This document shows positions 52,896-58,717 of a stretch of 64,000 nucleotides of DNA, piece by piece. The DNA comes from Xanthobacteraceae bacterium (GTDB lineage: Bacteria; Pseudomonadota; Alphaproteobacteria; Rhizobiales; Xanthobacteraceae). The stretch covers positions 1,054,001 to 1,118,000 of the forward strand of contig JAHBZB010000001.1 of the NCBI GenBank assembly GCA_019635635.1. Direction: 5' to 3'. Below the pieces are notes generated by a model. That model worked only from the letters and a program-made list of their open reading frames with translations. It did not search any database and had not been told where the DNA came from. The position numbers and the translations under genes were made by a program. Positions within the stretch are counted from its first letter, which is position 1; the number at the start of each line of letters is the position of its first letter.

Positions 52896-53308
52896 CGCTG
52901 CGCGCACTCTTGCTCGCGCCCGTTCTTTTCGCCGCGCGGGCGCAGGCCGCGGATAAACTCATCCTGAGTTGTTTTCCGCTTCCCGCCGAAGGGCCGGTGA
53001 AGATTGAGGCCTATGTCGATGGCACCGCGGAAAGCGAATATCCGCCGAAACAGATCGGGGCGGTGCGCGTGCTGGTGCGCTTCGGCGAGGATCCTTACGA
53101 ATATTTCCCGGAGCAGACGAAGCTCTCCGAAATCAGGAACGGCGTGCTGCGGCTGCATCTGTTCCAGCCGCTTTCCGCCGGCGAAAGCGCGGAGCTTCGA
53201 TTCGAGGGCAAGCTGCCCGCCAGGAAGGGCGAGCAGTTTGCGTTGCGGATGGAGATACGCGCGGAGAAGCGCGTGGGCCGCGGGCAGGTGCGCTGCACCA
53301 TCGAATAA
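52880..53308 (+). CDS. Secreted two-Cys beta protein, member 3 of trio
   Basis: This 142-aa protein has a signal peptide (TLRALLLAPVLFAARAQA-AD). It starts ILSCFPLPAEGPVKIEAYVD and ends GRGQVRCTIE, so it keeps the two-Cys, G-x-V-x-C end of members 1 and 2 while the middle diverges (IGAVRVLVRFGEDPYEYFPE, GESAELRFEGKLPARKG). The ATG lies 16 bases inside member 2. The ordered loss of similarity suggests duplication followed by divergence. Confidence 0.72.
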   Translation: MFRRVTLRALLLAPVLFAARAQAADKLILSCFPLPAEGPVKIEAYVDGTAESEYPPKQIGAVRVLVRFGEDPYEYFPEQTKLSEIRNGVLRLHLFQPLSAGESAELRFEGKLPARKGEQFALRMEIRAEKRVGRGQVRCTIE

Positions 53309-53368
53309 TGCGGCCGCCGCGGAACCGCTGCCGCCGGACCGGCGTTTCCGGTCCGGGAGGAATTCGCC

Positions 53369-53578
53369 ATGCGATTTCCTGCGCAATTTCCGCCACACTG
53401 GATGATGGAACTGGTGCTGACCATCGCGCTCTTTATTACGGTCGTGGTGCTGATCTTCTCCTTGCGCGGACCGCCGGGCGACCGCACCCGGGTAACCCTC
53501 GAGCGCAGCGATGCGGTGCGGATTATCGGCGAGCGGCGGGTGCCGCTGGCCGCCGAGGAAACCGCGCTCGGCCGCTGA
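53369..53578 (+). CDS. 69-residue single-pass membrane protein
   Basis: The protein has a single membrane segment (WMMELVLTIALFITVVVLIF) at residues ~11-30. A basic cytoplasmic-type tail follows (GPPGDRTRVTLERSDAVRII, GERRVPLAAEETALGR). No family is recognised. It lies 60 bases after the secreted trio and 110 bases before another small membrane protein. Confidence 0.6.
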   Translation: MRFPAQFPPHWMMELVLTIALFITVVVLIFSLRGPPGDRTRVTLERSDAVRIIGERRVPLAAEETALGR

Positions 53579-53687
53579 TGCGCGCCGCGCGCGCCGCGTA
53601 AATTTTCCGTTCAAGCGGCGATTTGCGCGCATGCCCGCGCGGGAGTAAATTTGCTGCATAGAAGGTTGGCGCCCGAGGCCCTCCGCG

Positions 53688-53945
53688 ATGAGCCGCGACA
53701 AGGTTCGGATCATTCCATTTCCCAAGCGCAAGACCGTGCGCCAGCGCGACTGGTCGCGCGTGCCGATGGACCTTCTGTTCATAGCCGGTCTCGGCGTCGC
53801 CTTCGTGATCGCGCATTACAGCGACAAGCCGCCGCTGGTAGATAAGCCGATCTCGCTCCAGCGCACCGGCGGGCCGCAATTCGCCGACAACCCGCAAATC
53901 GGCGTGCGCGTGATCGACTCCGGCCTGCGCGGCTACGAGCGGTAG
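53688..53945 (+). CDS. 85-residue single-pass membrane protein
   Basis: The N-terminus is basic (SRDKVRIIPFPKRKTVRQRD). One membrane segment follows (MDLLFIAGLGVAFVIAHY), then a polar tail (DKPISLQRTGGPQFADNPQI, GVRVIDSGLRGYER). The positive-inside rule puts the N-terminus in the cytoplasm. I do not recognise the family. It ends 27 bases before a convergent secreted-protein gene. Confidence 0.6.
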   Translation: MSRDKVRIIPFPKRKTVRQRDWSRVPMDLLFIAGLGVAFVIAHYSDKPPLVDKPISLQRTGGPQFADNPQIGVRVIDSGLRGYER

Positions 53946-53972
53946 CGCCGCTTTCGCGGGGACGGCGAGCAA

Positions 53973-54617
53973 TCATTCCGCGCTCGCGGAATAGCTGAGC
54001 GTGAAAATCCAGAGCTTCGGCTTCAGCGAAAGCAAATCGGGATCGTTGCTGCCGATCTCGACTTCGCCGATGAAGCGCTTGAGATGTTCGGGCGGCTGGC
54101 CGCCCTCGATCTCGAAATGCGCGCCGAACGAACAGCCGCCCGCGAGTTTCTCGAGCTTGGTGCCTTCGAAGTGGCCCTTTCCGGCGACGTCGAAGCCGAA
54201 ACCGTTGATCCTGAACGGCTTGCCCGCGATCTGCTCGATGCGTGCAATCGTCATGCCGTTCCTGATGCCGAAGGGGCCGATCCAGCGGTTCTTCTCGCCG
54301 AACACGGTGATGACCGCGGGCCTTGCCTTCTTCTCCTCGTCGAACCATTCGACCTCGAGGCGGCGCGAAGGATCTTTTGCAAACACAACGCTCGCCACCA
54401 CGACCTCGCCTTCCGCGCGGGCGATTTCCTCGACGGCGACGTTCTTCGCGCCATAAGCCTTCACCAGATCGGCGTGGGTTGCGTTCGGCCCGAACTGCCC
54501 GCGGCATTCGACGCGATATTGCGGCTGCGGAATCTGCGGCGCGGGCTGCGCGCGCGCGGGAATAGCGAAGCATGTGGCGCAAAGCGCGATAGCGAACATA
54601 GCGGAATGAATTTTCAT
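53973..54617 (-). CDS. Secreted hypothetical protein
   Basis: This 214-aa protein has a signal peptide (MFAIALCATCFAIPARA-QP). It begins YRVECRGQFGPNATHADLVK, YGAKNVAVEEI and VFAKDPSRRLEVEWFDEEKK. Later blocks are IGPFGIRNGMTIARIEQIAG, KPFRINGFGFDVAGKGHFEG and AGGCSFGAHFEIEG. The 'IRNGMTIARIEQIAGKPF' region resembles short bacterial proteins with a substrate-cleft fold of unknown role. It has only two Cys in the mature part, at its two ends. Confidence 0.72.
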   Translation of the reverse strand: MKIHSAMFAIALCATCFAIPARAQPAPQIPQPQYRVECRGQFGPNATHADLVKAYGAKNVAVEEIARAEGEVVVASVVFAKDPSRRLEVEWFDEEKKARPAVITVFGEKNRWIGPFGIRNGMTIARIEQIAGKPFRINGFGFDVAGKGHFEGTKLEKLAGGCSFGAHFEIEGGQPPEHLKRFIGEVEIGSNDPDLLSLKPKLWIFTLSYSASAE

Positions 54618-54736
54618 CGGGCGAAGCGTTCCTGGTGAAAGTTTTTGCGGTCCGGTCTTACGAATCCGTCATCTTGCGGAACCGAGTGCAGGCATCGCCC
54701 GTTGTTCCACCGGAGGCAACAACCATCGGAGATATC

Positions 54737-54994
54737 ATGTCACGTCATTTCAAGACCGTTATTGCGGCCGTCGCCATGCTTGGTTTCGTGGGCGCAGCTA
54801 CCGTCAACGCGCAGCCCGCGCCGAAGAATCCGCCGCAGGCCGACGACAACAAGGCCACCAATCCGGGCGGCCAGAACAAGACGAAGAATACGATGCCGAA
54901 AACGAAACCCGACGCGATGAAGAACGCGCCGAAGGGCAAGAACGCGCCGCAGGCCGACGATAACAAGGAAACGAACCCGGCGGGCAAGAAGTAA
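54737..54994 (+). CDS. Short secreted Asn/Lys/Pro-rich protein with an internal repeat
   Basis: The 85-aa product has a signal peptide (FKTVIAAVAMLGFVGAATVNA-QP). Its mature part contains two near-identical units: NPPQADDNKATNPGGQNK and NAPQADDNKETNPAGKK, separated by a Lys-rich linker. GGAG precedes the ATG at 54737; 34 in-frame codons upstream are not signal-like. Probably disordered; function is unknown. A strong hairpin terminator follows. Confidence 0.7.
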   Translation: MSRHFKTVIAAVAMLGFVGAATVNAQPAPKNPPQADDNKATNPGGQNKTKNTMPKTKPDAMKNAPKGKNAPQADDNKETNPAGKK

Positions 54995-55028
54995 CGTCGC
55001 GAAATACTGCGAGTGCGCAGACGCGAAG

Positions 55029-55053
55029 GCTCGGGCATTTGCCCGGGCTTTTT
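55029..55053 (+). terminator. Rho-independent terminator after the repeat-containing secreted gene
   Basis: GCTCGGGCA and TGCCCGGGC pair with a two-base loop and one G-T wobble, followed by TTTTTC. It lies 34 bases past the stop. Confidence 0.8.
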
Positions 55054-55143
55054 CGTTTGCGGTTTGCGCGAACGCGGGGGAGGTGAGCGCCGCGAAAGCC
55101 GCAAGAGTTGAGGCCGCCGCAAAAGCAAGCATCGTGGGCATCC

Positions 55144-55737
55144 CTAGGGTTTCGGCAGCTTGAGCGAAGGCTCGGGTTTGCTCAGTTGCGTCGTGAAGAT
55201 TTCGTAGCCATCGCCGGTCATGCGCGTTTCCGCGCGCGTGACGAAGTTTTTGTCGGCGCGGTTTACCCAGTATTTTGTGTGCACGCGCACCTTCTGGTTC
55301 GGCAGGTCGGTTTCGGCTTCGACGGTTTCGTGCTTGATTCCGTTCAACGTGTCTTCGCCGCATTGCGCGTTGCGTGCGCTCGCGGCCTGTTTCTTCACGT
55401 TGTCGTCGGCGCCGGCCTGCTGCTGCGTCTTGTCGAAGGTGCGGATTTTCTTCCAGTTCTTGCCTTCGTCGTCGCTCTGGTACATCGCACCGTCATAGGT
55501 GAGGTACCACGGCCCCTTGGGGTCGGTCGCCTTGTGCAGATAGTGGCCGGGCGCGGCCCAGAGAAACTCGCTCTTGTTGAGAGCGGCGCCCTTCATCTGC
55601 TGCGTGTTCTGCGAGACGGTCGCCCGCGTGTTGGCGTAGTTCGTGAGCACGGCGATGAACTTGTCTTTGCACGCGTCGGCAAGCGCGGGCGAGCTGTAAA
55701 GCAGGAGCAGGGCCAAAGCGGCCAGGCGGATTTGCAT
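55144..55737 (-). CDS. Secreted hypothetical protein
   Basis: This 197-aa protein has a signal peptide (RLAALALLLLYSSPALA-DA). Its mature part starts CKDKFIAVLTNYANTRATVS and continues EFLWAAPGHYLHKATDPKGP, WYLTYDGAMYQSDDEGKNWK, NAQCGEDTLNGIKHETVEAE and YWVNRADKNFVTRAETRMTG. The 'YWVNRADKNFVTRAETRM' part recalls proteins with a lipoprotein-carrier-like fold, but no firm family is seen. AAGGAGG precedes the ATG at 55737. The frame continues to 56163, but this part runs through the structured region and is not coding. Confidence 0.75.
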   Translation of the reverse strand: MQIRLAALALLLLYSSPALADACKDKFIAVLTNYANTRATVSQNTQQMKGAALNKSEFLWAAPGHYLHKATDPKGPWYLTYDGAMYQSDDEGKNWKKIRTFDKTQQQAGADDNVKKQAASARNAQCGEDTLNGIKHETVEAETDLPNQKVRVHTKYWVNRADKNFVTRAETRMTGDGYEIFTTQLSKPEPSLKLPKP

Positions 55738-55861
55738 CAGGTCTTCCTCCTTCTCTGGATTGGCGAAGTATAGGCCGCGCAATTTTACGGTTGCACCCGG
55801 TTCATTGTCGCGCGCACGGGTTCTCCTTCTCGCGCGTGAATGCCGAGTTATGAGGGCGGCG

Positions 55862-56132
55862 GGGACGCCGGGAGAATTCCGTCTCCCACGGCCGCCTGTG
55901 CGAAGAAAACAGCACAGACGAGGGTAGTCACCGCGAAAGCCGGAATCGTTCCCGGCGTCCCGCACAGCGCGCGCGGGGGTTAGCCCGTTCGCGCCATTAC
56001 GCACGGTGGAGTTACAGCTTCGTTCGCGCGGCCCCCGGTGGACTGACCGAACTATCCACCGCTGGCGGGCCTTATCTGCTTCGCCGTACTTGCGTTGGCA
56101 CACGTTCCCAACGAAGCAGCCAAGCAAGGCCC
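55862..56132. ncRNA. Candidate structured RNA or folded repeat
   Basis: Several nested complementary pairs stand out. GGGACGCCGGG (55862-55872) matches CCCGGCGTCCC (55951-55961) over 11 bases and encloses CTGTGC/GCACAG (55896-55901, 55912-55917). CGGTGGA (56004-56010) pairs with TCCACCG (56055-56061). A third domain nests GGGCCTT/AAGGCCC (56067-56073, 56126-56132), CTGCTT/AAGCAG (56076-56081, 56114-56119) and CGTTGG/CCAACG (56093-56098, 56108-56113). The strand cannot be decided. It lacks the tag of a two-piece tmRNA and the core of RNase P RNA. I recall similar translated 'ORFs' being annotated in relatives, which would fit a conserved non-coding repeat, but this is memory only. Confidence 0.5.
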
Positions 56133-56365
56133 TTGTGACGAGCGGCAGGCTCGCCGGAACCATGCGACTTCAGCCGCTGCGGATTTGGGTGCGTTACGCC
56201 CGCATTCGCAGCCACCGTTCCCGATCCGCACATCGAACACGCCGCGCGACATGGCCCTTATTTGGACCGGGACGAGAAGGAATATAGTCCTAGTTTGGGG
56301 TGGAAGTATGACGGGGGCAAAATTTGCATGGGGTGTAGCCCATTACCTCAGTCCGAACGAAGTCC

Positions 56366-56387
56366 TACGTCTGCAATCGTGTATACT
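56366..56387 (+). promoter_or_regulatory. Possible promoter of the DUF6119 gene
   Basis: TATACT (56382-56387) lies 33 bases before the ATG at 56420 and is a good sigma-70 -10 hexamer. A matching -35 is weak. A/T content rises here compared with upstream sequence. Confidence 0.3.
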
Positions 56388-56419
56388 GCTTTGTTTTTCG
56401 AGTTCGGAGGGGAAGCCGA

Positions 56420-57976
56420 ATGGCAAAATCGATATCACTTTCAATCCGCCTTATTAGTGAGGATGCAAAGACCGAGAATTCAATTCTTAAAACAGGTTTG
56501 GGATTGCGTTCGGTAGGCATTAAGGGGAAGGCTGGAAGCAAGATATTTTTTCAAGCAACAGCAACAAAGACTCCGAAGTGGCTTCCACGCGTAAATGCAA
56601 TTGCTGAGAAGCCAGTTGCAAATCTGTTCAACGCTCAAGCCTCAGCGCTATTGCTTCTTAAAGTTGATAAGCGTTACTTCGCAGTGTCGTTTGGGTCTGG
56701 CTGGGCGTGGCTCGAAGGTAGCGCTGTTGAAAGAAGATTCGGCCTGTTGGCGGCGTTAAATTGTATAGGCGAAGAGCAAATTAAAGTCGTCGATGCGCAG
56801 CAGATCGATACGCTGGCGCTTTCAAAGCGTTCACAAGTCTCTCACAGTTCTGAGATAGCGGCGTTCGGCTTGGATGCCAGCCGAGATTTAATGCAAGCCG
56901 TAATGGGAAAGCCGAAGGACTCTTCAATTGGCAGCAGCATAACCGGTGCAGATGCGTTGCGGCTAGTCGCTAAATTGGATCTCTCTGATATCGATAAGAA
57001 GTGCTCAGAACTTCTAAAGCTGTCAAAATCCAAAGAATACCAGAAGCGATATAGCTGGATTGACAATATTGAGCAGGTCAAGAACCCAGATCAGAAGGAA
57101 AAGCTAGACCAGCTGTTGGTGAAGAGCATCAATGAGAAAGAGACGGATCGCCTTTTCCTGTCTCCTCCGCGTATTCGAGATATCATGACTGATGAAGAAT
57201 ATCGATTACCTTTTGGCGATAAGGATGATGAGCCAGACTACGATCTCGAAATAGAAAAGCTTCTTCCGAGACTCTACGCGAAGCCTCCTATAAAAATAGA
57301 TCTGCTAAAGAAAAATCATATTGACGTCTTTATCAACGATTCTCCGGCAGGAAGATTTTCTATTTATTCCGCTCTGGTTTTTGAAGTGAAGAGCGGCAGC
57401 AGCCTATTTTGCTTAATAGACGGCACTTGGTTCAAAGTCGCGTCGAGTCACGTTGAGGAAGTAAATAAGAAAATCGATGCAATAAAAGTTTCAAACATTG
57501 ATTTGCCGAAAGCAAAAAAGGGCGAGAAAGAGAAGGAGTACAATACTCGCGCCTCACAAGAGAAGAATCTTCTATTCTTGGATGAGAAGTTGATTGTTTA
57601 TGGTGGTGGTCAAAGTAGAATCGAGATTTGCGATTTAATGAGCGATAAGCCGGAATATGTTCATGTAAAAAAATCTGGCGGCTCTCAGGTGCTAAGCCAC
57701 CTTTTCAATCAAGGCGTGGTTTCTGGTCAATCCTTAATGGACTTGCCATTCCGCAAACTTTGCAAGCAATACGTGACCGGGAAATATTGGCCGCATCTGG
57801 AAGACGGAAAGTTTAGCGCGAACAAATCAACTGTAGTGTTTGCTCTTATTATGTCGAAACCAAAGAACATTCCAACAGGCTTGCCGTTTTTCAGCAAGCA
57901 AACGCTGGCAAATGCCAACGACCAACTCAGTCGATTTGGCTATAAGGTCGAAATAATCGGGATTGGAGTAGAATAG
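56420..57976 (+). CDS. TIGR04141/DUF6119 family sporadically distributed protein
   Basis: The 518-aa protein opens MAKSISLSIRLISEDAKTEN with the family's beta-rich start. It has FNAQASALLLLKVDKRYFAV, SFGSGWAWLEGSAVERRFGL and LALSKRSQVSHSSEIAAFGL in the N-terminal half. In the C-terminal half it has CLIDGTWFKVASSHVEEVNK, LFLDEKLIVYGGGQSRIEIC and EYVHVKKSGGSQVLSHLFNQ, then GVVSGQSL. These match what I know as TIGR04141 (DUF6119), a patchily distributed family of unknown biochemical role that occurs in genomic islands. GGAGGGG lies eight bases before the ATG. Codons are far richer in A/T than the neighbours, a sign of transfer. No membrane segments are seen. Confidence 0.8.
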   Translation: MAKSISLSIRLISEDAKTENSILKTGLGLRSVGIKGKAGSKIFFQATATKTPKWLPRVNAIAEKPVANLFNAQASALLLLKVDKRYFAVSFGSGWAWLEGSAVERRFGLLAALNCIGEEQIKVVDAQQIDTLALSKRSQVSHSSEIAAFGLDASRDLMQAVMGKPKDSSIGSSITGADALRLVAKLDLSDIDKKCSELLKLSKSKEYQKRYSWIDNIEQVKNPDQKEKLDQLLVKSINEKETDRLFLSPPRIRDIMTDEEYRLPFGDKDDEPDYDLEIEKLLPRLYAKPPIKIDLLKKNHIDVFINDSPAGRFSIYSALVFEVKSGSSLFCLIDGTWFKVASSHVEEVNKKIDAIKVSNIDLPKAKKGEKEKEYNTRASQEKNLLFLDEKLIVYGGGQSRIEICDLMSDKPEYVHVKKSGGSQVLSHLFNQGVVSGQSLMDLPFRKLCKQYVTGKYWPHLEDGKFSANKSTVVFALIMSKPKNIPTGLPFFSKQTLANANDQLSRFGYKVEIIGIGVE

Positions 57977-58201
57977 CTAATCGAGATTTGGCAGGTCAAA
58001 CTGGTCTGGGTGATCGATACGGCTAGTGGTGGAGTAAGTAGGCGCTCGGAAATACTCAGTGACTTCCACCGACTTTTCTTCGTCTTCAACTAGTGACGGT
58101 TGTGTCCGGTCAAATAGCGTTCGCCCCGGCCCTTGATTTGGCCTTCGCCGACGATAGTGGCGCACAAAATCCTTTGCGGCAGGTGATCGATAGCGGGCCA
58201 T
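57977..58201 (-). CDS. 74-residue orphan protein, tail-to-tail with the DUF6119 gene
   Basis: The product begins MARYRSPAAKDFVRHYRRRR, is very basic in its first half and acidic in its second (LVEDEEKSVEVTEYFRAPTY, DHPDQFDLPNLD). The stop codon directly abuts the DUF6119 stop. I recognise no family. A charge-split small protein of this kind could bind nucleic acid or a partner, but no ribosome site is strong and expression is not established. Confidence 0.5.
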   Translation of the reverse strand: MARYRSPAAKDFVRHYRRRRPNQGPGRTLFDRTQPSLVEDEEKSVEVTEYFRAPTYSTTSRIDHPDQFDLPNLD

Positions 58202-58284
58202 TTTCTAGTTCGAATCCTAGCTCGAATTCATTGTAATCGGATTCGCCTTAAGAAAAGTAATAATTACTGAAACGGGTTAGCGGT

Positions 58285-58608
58285 TCAGACAACCACACGC
58301 TCAAGAACCGCTTTAATTTCAACGCCGGGTAAATCGGACGACTCGCAAACGCACATAATGTTCTGGAATCCGCCGCGCCCGCTCATTCTGATTCTACGGA
58401 CATATTTACGGGCCTCCCCAGAAAACTGTACAAATAGCGGTCTGACTTCCACGTCGGCGCTAAAGTTATCGCCTTTCCGAGTGTAACTGCCCACATACAG
58501 GAGTTTGTTGTTGCCGCCGTAAAGCTTCTTGCCTTCTGCAAGAGTTATAACGCCGAGGTCAGTTCCATCAGGCGTTTCAAAGCGAGCTTGATAAAAACCG
58601 TCGAACAT
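58285..58608 (-). CDS. GrlR-like small regulatory protein
   Basis: The 107-aa product reads MFDGFYQARFETPDGTDLGV, ITLAEGKKLYGGNNKLLYVG and SYTRKGDNFSADVEVRPLF, then GGFQNIMCVCESSDLPGVEI. The start 'DGFYxxxFxTP', 'GxxYGGN...YYVGSY' and 'GDxFxA' steps are those of the GrlR family, small lipocalin-like proteins first known as negative regulators of LEE in enteropathogens. In other bacteria GrlR-like proteins have no defined partner. GGGGAGG precedes the ATG at 58608. No GrlA partner is visible. Confidence 0.75.
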   Translation of the reverse strand: MFDGFYQARFETPDGTDLGVITLAEGKKLYGGNNKLLYVGSYTRKGDNFSADVEVRPLFVQFSGEARKYVRRIRMSGRGGFQNIMCVCESSDLPGVEIKAVLERVVV

Positions 58609-58717
58609 AAATGCCTCCCCACATCGTGTTATTTTGGGCATGTGGGGGCCAAAACTGGAGCCTACAAGTCAGTCTTCAATAATTTTTTGCGCGGTCCCAG
58701 ATAGTTTTAAGGGCGAC

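Larger units (their letters stand above)
55738..56419. other. 682-bp stretch without a convincing gene
   Basis: Between the secreted-protein start and the DUF6119 gene lies a G+C-rich part (about 55.8-56.26 kb) that folds strongly, followed by an A+T-richer part (from about 56.28 kb) that belongs to the island. Several open frames cross it on both strands, but none has a ribosome site, signal peptide or recognisable motif. I read it as non-coding. Confidence 0.7.

Noticed and set aside
55738-56163. N-terminal extension of the 197-aa secreted protein
   Set aside because: A good ribosome site and signal peptide mark the start at 55737; the extension crosses the folded region.
55838-56280. Two-piece tmRNA, RNase P RNA, SRP RNA or 6S RNA
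   Set aside because: No tag-coding sequence, no conserved RNase P core and no SRP GGAAGCAGCC-like loop context could be found in this region.
56006-56287. Small plus-strand frame through the structured region
   Set aside because: No ribosome site and very Arg-rich translation; the segment is explained better by base-paired structure.
58205-58225. CTAGTTCGAATCCTAG resembling a tRNA T-arm
   Set aside because: No acceptor, D or anticodon arm can be built around it; four-base stems of this kind occur by chance.
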